Assembly: GCA_052143655.1 (NCBI GenBank)
Contig: JBKQSL010000445.1
Location: 1 to 64,000 of the forward strand
Reading direction: 5' to 3'
Origin: CAVSUR01 sp052143655
Lineage (GTDB): Bacteria; Actinomycetota; Actinomycetes; Streptosporangiales; Streptosporangiaceae
Length of the DNA stretch: 64,000 nucleotides
A model generated the notes under the pieces. That model saw nothing but the letters and a program-made list of their open reading frames with translations, did no database searches and was not told where the DNA came from. Made by a program: the position numbers and the translations under genes. Below, piece by piece: positions 53,992-64,000 of the stretch. Position 1 is the first letter of the stretch. Every line of letters begins with the position of its first letter.

Positions 53992-55301
53992 GAAAACAGC
54001 AGCTCCAGTTCTCTTATGGCGCGCTCGCAGATATCGCGTGCCGCTGCGGTGTCGTAGCCGCTCGGCAAGGTCAGCGAGGCGAGATCGGCCGGACGCAGGC
54101 CGCGGGCCAGGAAGGCGCGCAGCGACGGCACCATCGACTTGGAGCGCAAGTAGCCATCCGGGCGGTCGGTGGTGCGCTCGGATAGGTAACTGGTCTGGTC
54201 GCTGAGGCCGGACGCCAGGAATGAGGCCCGCCTGAGCAGGCAGCCGAAGCAGACGCCGCAGTGCTGAAGCGGTGAGATCTTGAAGTTGCGGTGGCCGGTA
54301 TGGCCACAGGAATGCGTCGCACTCAGCAGGTCAGATGCCGCGTCACGGCCGACAATCTCTGTTACACGGCTGAACAACTCGCCCTTGGTCATCGCGGCCA
54401 TCGGGTTCTCGATCCGGGCATGCGCGCCGGCTGCTGTCGCCAGGGCCGCCAACTGCTCCAGGAACAGCGGATGGGTGGTTCGGGTGGAAAGGCTGCCGCG
54501 CTGGTCCGCTGTCAGCGGCAGGTTGAGGGAGGCGAAGCCGTTCTCGGGAATCCACAACGGCAGCGCTTCCGTCGATGCGATCGCCAGCCCGAAGGCTAGG
54601 AACAGCAGTGAGCGGGTGCGGGTCGACCTCTCGTCACGGAAGCGCGTGCCATCGAGCTGTATCGCGTGCCGGGAGAAGTGGATCTGCTGGTGCGGCTGCG
54701 CCGGGCCGCCGATCAGCTGGCCGATGCTCTGCGCGATCCGCCGCTGCACGGGCGCGAGTGTGGTCAGCCCTACGTGGGAAGTCAGCACGTGCGGGGCGTC
54801 GCCAAGCTCGTGCCGTGATAGCAGCGCGCCGACTGCCGAGTCGGCACCGCCGCTGAGGAGAACCACGCGCTTCGCACCGGTGAAGCGGTTCTCCCGCACC
54901 TGCTCCTTCGGTGGCCAGGTCTTGCGGAAACTGAGCTGCCACGTGTCGCCGGACAGAAAGCCGAGAAGGTTCTGCAGCTGAACCCTCAGTGGTTCCCAGC
55001 AGGACGGATCAGCGACTGGCACCTCGATCGACAGGTCGCGCCGCGACCAGTTGGATCCTCCGATCCTGCGCAGCGTGGACCGGTCAGCCGCATACACCAT
55101 GACGGCGAGCCGGACGAGATCGATATTCGTATCCGTGACCGGCCCGAGCGCACCGAGTCGGGGGCCTAGCGCCTCATGCTGAGGCAGGAGCGTGGATACA
55201 AAGGAGTCGCGAGTGCTGTCGCGGACCCAGAAGAACCGGTTCCGCGCCACGCCGGCGGGGAGGACCTCGGGTATCTGGAAGCGCATCGAGTAGCCAGTCA
55301 T
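53988..55301 (-). CDS. qatC: QatC, QueC-like protein
   Basis: The 437-residue product has the pyrophosphatase/ligase loop VVLLSGGADSAVGALLS (about 137-153) of QueC and a zinc site, CGHTGHRNF...CGVCFGC (about 336-361). QueC makes preQ0 for tRNA and DNA modification; in Qat the paralogue is thought to modify a protein or DNA, exact reaction unsettled. It has an N-terminal extension of some 130 residues compared with housekeeping QueC. Coupled to qatB (ATGA at 55298-55301) and to qatD. Confidence 0.9.
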   Translation of the reverse strand: MTGYSMRFQIPEVLPAGVARNRFFWVRDSTRDSFVSTLLPQHEALGPRLGALGPVTDTNIDLVRLAVMVYAADRSTLRRIGGSNWSRRDLSIEVPVADPSCWEPLRVQLQNLLGFLSGDTWQLSFRKTWPPKEQVRENRFTGAKRVVLLSGGADSAVGALLSRHELGDAPHVLTSHVGLTTLAPVQRRIAQSIGQLIGGPAQPHQQIHFSRHAIQLDGTRFRDERSTRTRSLLFLAFGLAIASTEALPLWIPENGFASLNLPLTADQRGSLSTRTTHPLFLEQLAALATAAGAHARIENPMAAMTKGELFSRVTEIVGRDAASDLLSATHSCGHTGHRNFKISPLQHCGVCFGCLLRRASFLASGLSDQTSYLSERTTDRPDGYLRSKSMVPSLRAFLARGLRPADLASLTLPSGYDTAAARDICERAIRELELLFS

Positions 55302-56110
55302 GAGCCATTGCCCCAGATCTCGCGCATCGTCTCGATGCCCTGGGCAATTGCTTCGGAGAACTCGGCGGGCGTCGGTCCGTCCGGCGATAGCCGGGCGCGC
55401 AGCGCCAGCGCTTGGGCGGTCTCGCGCATGAGCTGCTCTGCCTCGGCCGTGGCCCAGGCCGGGTGCTCGCCGTTGTGCAGCATGGCGGCCGTCTCATTGC
55501 TGACGGCCTCGAAGATGATCACTGCGATGGTCTCGCGGACAATCTCCTCGGGCGCGGGCGGGCCGCCATCGGCACCGGCTTCCAGCACGTACTGGGCGAC
55601 CTGCGCCGCGACGACGCGCCGCTCCTCGTCTTCGATCGTGCCGTCCGGCAGCGGCCCGCAGGCCGCCACCATAATCTGCCGCGCGACATTCGCGACATCA
55701 GGGTTGCTTGCCAGGCTGTCGTAGTCGAGGCCGAGCTCCTGCAGCACCTGGGCGTTGCCGGTCCGTAGCGCGTAGGCCGCCGCCGCGGCCCGCCCTGCAG
55801 TCCGCGAGGAGCCCGCAACCGTTCGCTGAGCGCCACCCCGGGTGCCACCGCCTGCTGCTGTCCCAGTGCCGCCGCTACCGCCGCCCGGGCCGTCGGTGCC
55901 GCCGCCGGTACGTGGCCGGAAGAGGCCAAGCGCGGGCAGCAGCTGCTCTGGGCGCAATGGCGGGACGTCCCGGGGCGGTGGCGCGTCCGGAGGCGTGTCA
56001 CCATCCGGCGGCGACCCGAGATCGAGGCCGTCGAGCCATTCCCCCAGGTTCCGGCGCAGGTCCCTGCCCGGCTTGCCACCACTTCCGGTGTATGAGTCCT
56101 TGGTGCCCAC
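55298..56110 (-). CDS. qatB: QatB
   Basis: A 270-residue GTG-start protein. The first 115 residues are low-complexity, rich in Pro, Gly and Thr (with GGGTDGPGGGSGGTG); residues 118-270 are helical (DVANVARQIMVAACGPLPDG, AQALALRARLSPDGPTPAEF). No catalytic motif is visible, which is normal for QatB. The identification rests on position between a KAP ATPase and a QueC-like gene, and on size. Three bases separate it from the qatA stop. Confidence 0.8.
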   Translation of the reverse strand: MGTKDSYTGSGGKPGRDLRRNLGEWLDGLDLGSPPDGDTPPDAPPPRDVPPLRPEQLLPALGLFRPRTGGGTDGPGGGSGGTGTAAGGGTRGGAQRTVAGSSRTAGRAAAAAYALRTGNAQVLQELGLDYDSLASNPDVANVARQIMVAACGPLPDGTIEDEERRVVAAQVAQYVLEAGADGGPPAPEEIVRETIAVIIFEAVSNETAAMLHNGEHPAWATAEAEQLMRETAQALALRARLSPDGPTPAEFSEAIAQGIETMREIWGNGS

Positions 56111-56113
56111 CGG

Positions 56114-58009
56114 CTAGGCCTGGCTTCCGAGCGCTGACGTCAGTGCGACCTTCACCGGGCCTGCGGGTGCCAAGCTCAGCCAGTGACGCAGGACGTCACC
56201 GAAGACTGGGAGATCGGCTGGCCGGAAGAGCAGCGCTGTGCTGGGCCGCAGATCGCCGGCGGGAATGGCCCGCAGCGCAGTCGTTGCCACGTCGGCCACC
56301 TGCGGATGCTGCCCGGTGATGCGGATGACGCCGAGCATGGCGGCCTGCTGCTCGGATGGGCGATCACGCGCCGCGCGGGCCAGGTGCTGCACGAGCTGCT
56401 CAGCGTCCGGTGTCGTGAGGGCAGCGAGATCCTCTGCCGTCACGGCCTTTTGCTGCGCGCGGATGCTCGACAGGAGTTTGGCGGCGATGTCACGCAACCG
56501 GACCGGTAGCCCGGCATCTAGCAAGGGCTTGCCGCTGAACGAGGCCGCCAGAGACAGGTACGGTGTCAGGTCCTCGTCGGCCAAGCTCGGTGGGAACTTG
56601 GCCCAGCGAATGAGATCGTCGCTGAACGCACCCGAGGCAGCAGGCTGCCCGGCAGCGGTCGGCGCGGCCGGGGGCCCATCATCCGGCCCTGCCTCTCCGG
56701 TCTCGCCTGCAGCTGGTTCTGCGGCGGGTGTGGCCTGATGCCCGGCGGCGGTCTGCAGAGCGCGCATCTGCTCGCGCAGCTCGCCCTTCGCCAGCCACTC
56801 GAGGACCATGCTGAAACCTTCGGGCAGCAGTACCTCAAGCACCATGAGTTTGGCGACAATGTCAGCGTCCAGCGAGATGCCGCGGCGGGCAGCGATCGAC
56901 TGACGGACCCGCAGGTCGTTCAGGAAGCGCTTGATGCGGCGCGGGTTGCCGCGCAGCTTCTCATACAGGATCGGGGTCAGCCGAGAGGCCAGGGTCAGTT
57001 CTGCCGCGATGTCCAGGCTGCTGTCGACCGCTGGCAGGTCATCGAGAACCCCCGCCTCACGGCGCAGGGTCGCGCAGCGGGCGATGTACGGCGCGAGACG
57101 GTCGGCATCGAGTCGTGCTCCGAGCTGGAGCAACACGATGTAGGTCTCGGTATCGAAGCGGCTCAGCGCCGGGAGCGGTACCGTCGTCTGAACGATCTTG
57201 TGAAGGTAGAGGTCGGCGGGATGTTCGGGCTGACCGTCCGGCCCCTGCTCGCCAGTGGTCCCATCCGGGAAACGATCCCGTAGCGCATCAGCCACCCGCC
57301 GCTCGTCGGCCGCGATCACGAACGCCATCTTCGGGACCGCCAGGAATAGCCGGATGGTTTCAAGGGTATCGACCACCGTCGGGTACAGGCAGCGGTCGAG
57401 ATCGTCGACGAGCACAACCACCCGGGCCAGGTGGGCCAACTCCTTGGACTCCATCAGCTCGCGGAACTCCGCCTGGAACTCGGCGAGCCCGCGGCTCTCG
57501 CCTTCCCCCTGCTCGCCCCCGTCGGTCTTGATCAGGCTCGTGAGATTGTCCACTGACGGCAGTTGGAGCGCGAGAGATGCCTTGGCCGCGACCTGGATGG
57601 CCTTTGACCAGTCGACCCGATTCTTCAGCTTCCTGAGCAGCGCGAGCGCCTTTCCGGCCGCTCCTTCTGTCTCTTTGACCTGGGTGCTGAGCGCGCCGAG
57701 CACCTCGCCGATCAGCGTCTCCTTCGCGCCCACGCTCGGGTCGTAGCGCCAGGGATCGGTCGGGACGACGAGCACCTGCTGGCCCTCGGGCACAGCCCTG
57801 GCCGCGAGGTCAGCCTCGATGAGCCGCAAGATGGTCGTCTTGCCGCTACCCCAGGCACCCGAGACACCGATCGCCAGCGGGTCAAGGGCATCATCAAGCA
57901 CGGCATCCACCACGGTGCCCGCTACTGCGTCGAACGACAGCAGGTCGTCCTTGGTCGGCTCGTCCGACCACAGGCCAGACGGCTGAGCGGCGGTCATATT
58001 GAGGTCCAC
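56114..58009 (-). CDS. qatA: QatA, KAP-family P-loop ATPase
   Basis: A 631-residue protein; GTG 58009 follows AAGGA, and ATG 57997 is an alternative. Walker A is GVSGAWGSGKTTILRLI (about 48-64), Walker B VVVLVDDLDRC (about 195-205), followed by PKMAFVIAADERRVADALRD, all typical of KAP NTPases. The C-terminal third has a long disordered Pro/Ala linker (about 415-460). QatA is the motor of the QatABCD anti-phage system; it likely senses infection and drives the others. Order qatA-B-C-D with tight coupling is complete here. Confidence 0.9.
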   Translation of the reverse strand: MDLNMTAAQPSGLWSDEPTKDDLLSFDAVAGTVVDAVLDDALDPLAIGVSGAWGSGKTTILRLIEADLAARAVPEGQQVLVVPTDPWRYDPSVGAKETLIGEVLGALSTQVKETEGAAGKALALLRKLKNRVDWSKAIQVAAKASLALQLPSVDNLTSLIKTDGGEQGEGESRGLAEFQAEFRELMESKELAHLARVVVLVDDLDRCLYPTVVDTLETIRLFLAVPKMAFVIAADERRVADALRDRFPDGTTGEQGPDGQPEHPADLYLHKIVQTTVPLPALSRFDTETYIVLLQLGARLDADRLAPYIARCATLRREAGVLDDLPAVDSSLDIAAELTLASRLTPILYEKLRGNPRRIKRFLNDLRVRQSIAARRGISLDADIVAKLMVLEVLLPEGFSMVLEWLAKGELREQMRALQTAAGHQATPAAEPAAGETGEAGPDDGPPAAPTAAGQPAASGAFSDDLIRWAKFPPSLADEDLTPYLSLAASFSGKPLLDAGLPVRLRDIAAKLLSSIRAQQKAVTAEDLAALTTPDAEQLVQHLARAARDRPSEQQAAMLGVIRITGQHPQVADVATTALRAIPAGDLRPSTALLFRPADLPVFGDVLRHWLSLAPAGPVKVALTSALGSQA

Positions 58010-58172
58010 CCGTCAGATCCTTTATTACTCATGAATGGCTCGGCACCTTTGTCTTTTGACGAACTAGAAAATTCTTCAGCGACGGTAACGCGCGTTAGTC
58101 CCGCCCCTCTTCGCTGCCAACGGTGCTGGCGCTCGCTTGGCTGGTAACCCCGTCGCCTGGCCCTTTGGAGGG

Positions 58173-61100
58173 TCAATCCTGCGTGTGGCCGTCATCGCTG
58201 AGCGGTGCCCAGCCATCATCGAACCGAAATTCTTCAGCCCGGCCGGCGGGGTCGGCGATCCGCAGAACACGCGCCTGCCCGTCATCAAGTGCGTGTTCGA
58301 CCACATACAGCCAGAATGTTCCCGGGTTTTGCCGTGCGAAGTCGAACTGCGTGCGGGACAAGCCGACTCCTATGTCATCCCAGGCACCGCTGGTCGACTT
58401 GACCTCGATGTGCCGCAGAACCTGGCCCGAGCCATCCCGTGAGATTATGTCGAAGCCGGGGTTGTGGTGTGGCATGACCTCGGGGTGGCGTCCCGCGGCG
58501 CGTTCGGCGTCGACTACCCACTTGATGCCCGCTCGGTCCACCGGCGATGTGTCCGCGGGTGACCGGCCGGGGCCGTCATCGTTACTGGCAGAAACGTAGG
58601 AGCGCAGCCGGCCGTGCGGCGCCCTGCGGGTCGTATGCTCTGCAGGCTGCCGTGGGGGCGCTGGGTGTCCTGCGCCTGCCTCACCAGGTAGATCACGCTG
58701 ATGCCTGTCCGGACCGCCCGGTCCCCGGGATCGCTCGCCGCTGGTGCCGGTGGTGCTGTCGGTGGCCTTGCTGCTGACTGTTTCCGGCGACTGCGGGTCT
58801 GGCGCAGGGGGCAGCCCAGCATGAGACCTGGCTGTGCCCGCAGTATCGGCTGGGGTACCTTCCGCGTTGCCGGGCTGGCCGGGTTCCGGCTGGCCCGCGC
58901 CTGGATCATCGTCCACGAATCCTGCGCTTGGTCCGGCGTCGGCGGCGGCGATCTCAACGTGTTCGAGGCGGGGCCATCCGGCATCGTCGAGAGCGCCGTG
59001 TGCTGCGTCGAGGGAGATGGCGTTGAGCGCGACGTACAGGCTGGATGCGAGCGGTCCCGGTGCTTCCCCGGGATACAGCGCCCTCGCGAACTCCTTGGCA
59101 ATCAGCATCCAGGGCCAGGAGCCGTCGTCCTGGGGGCAGCTGATCAGCCGGGCCGCGCCGCTGTCCTGCGGATCCGCCGGAACGTACAGCGCCTTGAGCG
59201 ACGCCCCGGCCGAGGTGAGCCCGAAGTCCGGCAGGTGGTAGCGGATCCGCAGACTGGAGGCTTGCGGGAACGACAGTCCCCGAGGGTTGCGGTGAGCCGC
59301 TGGATCCCGTCGGGATCTCCGTCGAGAACCCGGGCGAGCGCGGGCTGCCGTTCCTCCATCCGGGCGCGCACGGCCCCGTCCTGGGCGGTTTGCTGGATCT
59401 GAAGGATCTCGATGGCTACGGCGTCAGTCATGCTCCGCACGCCGGCTGCCTGGAAGGCCCGCCACATGCCTTCCTTGCGGCGGATGACGGCGTCGCCGAT
59501 ATTGAGCGCCGCGGCGACCCCGGGCATGTCGTCGATGAGCAGGCGGGCCGGCGCGGTGGGTACCCCGGCCGCGTTGGGGATCACGGGCAGGTTCCTCAGT
59601 GGCGCAAACCAGGCGGTGCCGACCTTCTCGCTGGCCAGTGCCTCATCGAGCATCTGCCAGCACCGCCAGATCACCGTGAGGTCCTCCTCATCCTCTACGG
59701 GCAGGTGGAATCGCCGGTCCTGTTCGCGGGCGATGTCGGTCAGCACATCCCGCGCATCCTGGTGGTCGGGGAATCGCTTCACGCCGAGCCTGTCGAGCAG
59801 GTCACCGATGGCGTCGAAGCCAGGCCCGAGCAGCCGCCGGAACCGGCTGAACGGGTTGGCCTGCCGGAACACGGCCTCGGGCATGGCATAGGCACCGCCG
59901 GGCAGCAGAAGGCACGCCGCGTCCATCAGCCGCCCGATGGCCGGATCTGCCGCGTTGCGGTTCAGTTCGGCGTACACCTCGCGGCCGACCGGCGCCTGCT
60001 GCTCGGCTCTGGTGAGCAAGTGGGCGACGACCTGCGACACGGACGGGTTCGTTTCGACACCGAGCCAGTGCAGGAAGTCCGCGGCATCTTGCTGGACCCT
60101 CTGCGGGATGTCAAGAAACCGGCCCTGGGTGGCGAACAGCGTCTCACGAAAGACAGTGTGCACCGTCGCTGGCCGGTGCCAGGCGTGGTCGGTGCGTGCG
60201 GGCAGCCAGGCAAGATCGCGCAGCGGGCTCAGTGCTTCCGGCACCGGCGTCCGCCGGTCAGGCACCATACGCCCCAGGTACCCGATGACAGCGGCCACGG
60301 CGCTTCGCGCCTGCGGGTCCTGCCTTCCGGCGGCAAGCCCCCGGACACGGGCGACAACGTCCGGCAGCCGAGGTTCCGCCGCCACGCCCAGCCATTCATA
60401 CAGCGAGGCCGTCGACCGCTCATGCCCGGGCAGTGGGCGGGCGACTGGCGCCTGTCCTCCCAGCACCGCGGCCACGGTGTCGCTCGCGAAGTAGCACGAC
60501 AACGCGGGCAGGAAGGTGTCGGTGCCGCAGGGCACAAGGGGCAGAGGTGTCAGCGCTAGCCGCACGCCGGCGTCCTGGGCGAATTGGTCCAGCCGTGCTG
60601 CCAGGTCGGCGATCAGCTGTTCCCACCGAGGGCCCGCGATCATCTCCGGCTGGCGCGCGGCGCGCGGCACGAATTCGGTCAGGTACGTGCGCAGCGACAG
60701 CGGCGCGGCGCCAAGCTGGCGGAGGAAGTCGACGTGATCGCCGACCTGTTCGCAGTCGACCGCTTCGGCGATGCCGAGCCGGTCGGTGAAGCCGCCGGGA
60801 AGCACCACCTCATCCAGCGGCCGGTGGCGTCCGCCTGCCGGGTAGACCGGCAGGTCCCGGACCTGTGCGCGCAACCCGGCGTCGGCCAGGATCGCCGGCT
60901 CGTCCCGGCGCAGCCAGGACAGGAGCGAGGCGGCCGTGACCCGTCCGCTGTCGAGCGCCTCCTGCAGCCGCGCCGTGCCGTCGTCGCCCGCCAGCAAGGT
61001 GAGAACCGATCGCAGGTCCAGCACAGGGCACAATCCGGCGAGCCGGTCACAGCGCTCTGGCAGCGCGGCCTGATCGAGGAAGGTGATACCCAGGCCGAGG

Positions 61101-62719
61101 TCGGTGACCAGCCCGATGGTGCGCGCGTCGGCGCGCCTGAGCTGACCGGCGGGCAGCAGCCAGCCATCCAGGCTCGGCATCAGCGCCGTACGCTGCAGCA
61201 TCTCGCGCTCTTCTGGGGCCGCGCGGCTGAGCAGCCGTTCCAGCTCCCGCCACAGGAGTTCACGAGACTCCTGCGCGGCGACCGCGGCCGGCGCCTCGGC
61301 CAGCGCAGTGGGACTGGTCAGGCCGCTATCCAGCAGGACTCCCGCCAAGATCCCGGCCGACAGCTGGCGTGCCCCGGCCCGCCCGGTCATCCGCCGCGCA
61401 AACGCGCCTGCCTGCGGATGCATGACCAGGACGCCGAGGAGCTCCAGGACCGGGATGACCTCGTCCTCCTCGCCGGCATAGAGGAAGACCGTGCTGGCCG
61501 GGGTGGCCCACTGGCCCGTGGTGGTCCACATCACCGGCATCGATGGCAGGAGCGGGCCGATCTCCTCCCAATACGCGGTGATTCCGGTGTCAGGGCCGGC
61601 GGGCCTGGCCTCATGCGCGGCGTAAATGAGACGCCACAGCTGCTCAGGTCCCAGGCGCGAGGCGATGCCGGGCAGCCGGGCGGCGAGAATCCGGGCGGCG
61701 GCCCGCACGGCGTGCCGGTTCCACTCACCGTGGAAGCTGTCGGTGATCAGGTGCTTGCGATCGGACTCCGGGTAGAAATCGGCGTTCACGTGTGCGGGCA
61801 GGCTGCTGGGTTCGTCGGTCGGGAGGTAGGCGCACAGCAGCCCGTCGACGTCGGCTTCCAGCGGGATCGCGACGGTGACGCCCGCACGGCGGCGGTCCTC
61901 GATCTTGCCCGGAAACCTACTGCGGAGCGCGGCAGCATCCTCGGCGAAGTTCCCGCGCAGCATCAGCCACAGGCGGGGCTCGTCGTTGCCGTCGATCTCG
62001 CAGATGTCGTCGGCGTCCTCACGGCGGTAACGGCACGCGGTCTGCCCGTCGCACAGCACCTCGACCTCACGGATGTGGCGCAAGAACAGCATGGCAGTGG
62101 GCAGGTCCGCGACGAGGACCTCGAAAAGCCGCTGCGGATCATCCGCGCCGATGGCCGCGCTGCCGGTGCGACGGCGGAACGGCGAATCCGGGTCACGCGC
62201 CCACGGGAGGATGAAGGTCGTGCCCTGCGCTTCCGGGGCCGGGTTCTCGATGATCCTGCTTGCCTCCGGCCGCATCTCGTCGATGTCCCAGTGCCGCCCG
62301 TTGGAGATCAGAGCGGCTGTGTCCGCGACCTGGTAGACGGCGGTGAAGCCGATCCCGAACGCGCCCGTGGTGTCTGCCCGGTCTCGCTTGTCGCCGCTGG
62401 CCACCTCCCGGAAACTGTGGAAGTCGCAGTGATGTCCGAATTCGCCGAGGTACAGGCAGTCCTCGGGCAGAAGATCCTGGTTGCCGCAGTCGGAGAACAC
62501 CGCGTCATTGACGACCGCCAGCGCGTCCCGCCCGATGTCGATCCGCATCGTGGTCGCGCCCGCGTCGTCGGCGTTCTGCAGCAGCTCGAACATGAGCGTG
62601 GCGAAGCCGGTCAGGTCGCGCAGCATCCGCCCAAGGTTCCCGTGGTAGCTGATGCCGCGGTTACGCGCCGTGCCTGCCGAAGGCTGCCCGGCCGCGGATA
62701 GCTCTATCAACCCCGTCAT
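58173..62719 (-). CDS. sacsin-like Hsp90-type ATPase with C-terminal DUF3883 (apparent frameshift)
   Basis: ATG 62719 follows GGAGGAAG. Residues 20-250 are a sacsin-type Hsp90 ATPase domain: the N box FELLQNADDAGA (about 44-55) and GAFGIGFTAVYQ. A large region to residue 1145 follows. The frame then runs into arginine-rich nonsense after ATLGD, but one extra base at the CCCC of 59278-59281 gives LSFPQASSLRIRYHLPDFGL, continuing through FARALYPGEAPG and the final DUF3883 domain (ILRHIEVKSTSG-like, HIEVKSTSGAWDDIG). The whole is about 1515 residues. DUF3883 has a PD-(D/E)XK-like E-V-K; so ATP-driven recognition is linked to a probable nuclease. The combination occurs in defence islands. Whether the frame break is real, programmed or an assembly fault is open. 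Confidence 0.8.
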
Positions 62720-62767
62720 GCCTATCTTCCTCCGTCACACCACCTGCCAGGGCTGGCCGGCACTGGC

Positions 62768-64000
62768 CTAGCCGTTGTCTTCATCCGCCCGGCTCGAGTC
62801 CTCGATCTCCTTGGTCGCCGGATCCCGCAGACGGGCTTCTCGTTCGAAGAAGCGCCGCGCGTTCAGCGGGCGGAGGCTTACCGCGTCGTCGTTGGCGCGG
62901 CGGGCTAGGCCGAGACGGTGCAGGTTGGCGACGATCATCGATTTGAGTTCAGTCTCCAACCTTCTGCCGAGGGCCTTGCAGTATTCGTGAGCCCGGTACA
63001 CCACGGAGGGCACGATCTTCACCAGGCGCTTGCCGGTGAGGAAGTTGTGGTCGCTGTCGGGGGTGAACTTGGTGTGGTCGAGCGCGGCTACCAAGAGCTC
63101 GACGTTCCGGCGGACGCGCGCGCCCGCCTCTTCGGCTCCGGCTGGCCGCAGGGACTCGAGGAACTCATACCGCGGGGCCAGCGGCAGCGGGTCTCCGGCG
63201 GTGTGGCCGATGTAGAACATCACGTAGTCGGCCTCTTCGCACATGCGGACGTACGGGTCGTCCTCGATGACATCCACGGTCTTCCAGTAGCTGTCCATCA
63301 TCGGCTTGCCGAGGTGGTCGTTCTGCCGGTCGCGCAGCTTGTCGACCCAGATGTCGGGCATCTCGTGCGCGTACTCGCGCGCCATGTCGGTGAGCGCGTG
63401 GAAGGGCCGGGAGACCGCGAAGGTGCAGAAGTAACCGTCCCCCCGCCCGGCGGCCAGGGTGGCCAGCAGCATGGTGACGGCCTCGTTGTCGGCCAGCATC
63501 GCCGCGCGGGAGACGTCCCAGCCCGGGTCGACAGGCGGCACGCCGGATGCCGGATGGCCATGCGCGATGAACCAGTTGATGATCGTGGCGAACAGGTGCA
63601 GCTGGCTGCCCTTGACCGCGCCGGCGAAGACCGGCGGCTGACGCCGGGACTTGATGTGCTTGAGGATCTGGTAGGACAACAGGACGCCGGCGCGGACCAT
63701 ATCCCCGTAGGCATCGTTGCGCTGATAATGATTTACCTCGCGTTCCTGCAGGGTCACAGTGCCGTCCCGCAGGTGCACCCGAGGGGCCGGGAGGCGCCTG
63801 CCGTCCCCGCCCAGGGCCGGCGCGTCCCCGATGAAGACCCGCTCGTCCGCGCGCCACTGGACGACGTCGGTGGCGCATTTGGCCATATGCTCATATTCCC
63901 CGTCGGCGAGCTCCCGGTACATGAACGGAGCCATCACCATGCCGGCGTTGGTGGGGCTGTCGATCGCGCTGCGGGTGATCGGCACGCTGTACACCCTGCT
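62768..64000 (-). CDS. unknown protein, N-terminus beyond the window
   Basis: The frame is open to the right edge, at least 410 residues. It has no motif I can name; recognisable stretches are KGSQLHLFATIINWFIAHGH, LADNEAVTMLLATLAAGRGD, SYWKTVDVIEDDPYVRMCEE and HEYCKALGRRLETELKSMI. The C-terminus is charged. It ends 48 bases before the sacsin-like gene in the same direction, so both are likely in one operon, and it may be a partner of that protein. A GTG at 63994 is visible, but the true start is probably outside. Confidence 0.7.
   Translation of the reverse strand, partial: SRVYSVPITRSAIDSPTNAGMVMAPFMYRELADGEYEHMAKCATDVVQWRADERVFIGDAPALGGDGRRLPAPRVHLRDGTVTLQEREVNHYQRNDAYGDMVRAGVLLSYQILKHIKSRRQPPVFAGAVKGSQLHLFATIINWFIAHGHPASGVPPVDPGWDVSRAAMLADNEAVTMLLATLAAGRGDGYFCTFAVSRPFHALTDMAREYAHEMPDIWVDKLRDRQNDHLGKPMMDSYWKTVDVIEDDPYVRMCEEADYVMFYIGHTAGDPLPLAPRYEFLESLRPAGAEEAGARVRRNVELLVAALDHTKFTPDSDHNFLTGKRLVKIVPSVVYRAHEYCKALGRRLETELKSMIVANLHRLGLARRANDDAVSLRPLNARRFFEREARLRDPATKEIEDSSRADEDNG

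Noticed and set aside
60584..62701. 705-codon plus-strand frame opposite the sacsin-like gene
   Set aside because: Antisense shadow; composition is unlike a protein and the minus strand encodes clear Hsp90-type motifs.

Overview
The window is high-GC DNA from an actinomycete. The G/C-ending codon use, GTG starts with GGAGG-type ribosome binding sites, a KorA-type 2-oxoacid:ferredoxin oxidoreductase, YajQ and a pSAM2-like integrative element all fit a Streptomyces, Streptosporangium or Actinomadura type of host. Core genome is visible only at the left (1-3540): the start of korA, two small unknown genes, yajQ and a complete tRNA-Tyr gene. Almost everything to the right looks like accessory DNA.

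From 3487 to 18617 lies an actinomycete integrative and conjugative element (AICE). It is bounded by a 55-bp perfect direct repeat formed from the 3' half of tRNA-Tyr. Its minus-strand operon reads Pra-like activator, TraB/FtsK translocase, a small zinc-ribbon protein, RepSA-type initiator, excisionase and integrase, with stop/start overlaps throughout. A GntR/UTRA repressor and operator-like repeats (TGACTTGTCAGGTCA type) precede it. The cargo is a membrane-anchored P-loop/TPR protein beside the integrase, an XRE regulator with a zinc-finger peptide, a helix-rich protein coupled to an inositol-monophosphatase/HAD fusion, and, at the right end, AT-richer DNA with a DUF1156-type methyltransferase and a convergent HindIII-family restriction enzyme.

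From about 19.2 to 43.8 kb is an older mosaic island. It contains: a degenerate M48 protease-like gene split by an IS3 element with a 3-bp target duplication; an XRE-TPR regulator, a TIR protein and a 1685-residue NTPase with WD40 repeats, in one operon; a small DUF3024 gene; a gene split by an IS66-family element (8-bp duplication) that itself carries an IS630 inside its terminal inverted repeat; and a three-gene operon of a trypsin/PDZ-like membrane protein, a many-helix membrane protein and a Clp-N-domain protein with no ATPase. A 19-bp tRNA-Lys anticodon-region sequence recurs at 19228 and 43817. The second copy is part of a tRNA-Lys 3' fragment surrounded by nested repeats, like a phage or AICE attachment region.

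From 44.3 to 64 kb is a defence-rich region: an HTH-nucleotidyltransferase, a possible PD-(D/E)XK protein, an ApeA-like HEPN protein, decayed fragments (arsenite-permease-like and DnaB N-domain-like), an uncharacterised coupled gene pair, a complete qatABCD anti-phage operon, a sacsin-like Hsp90-ATPase/DUF3883 protein (one apparent frameshift), and a large unknown gene cut by the window edge.

The least described candidates are the TIR/NTPase-WD40 operon, whose TIR gene ends at an A8 run where a -1 shift would add a transmembrane tail, and the trypsin/PDZ - membrane - Clp-N operon. Several reading-frame breaks fall in homopolymers, so some may be consensus errors and not mutations; this is flagged at each gene.
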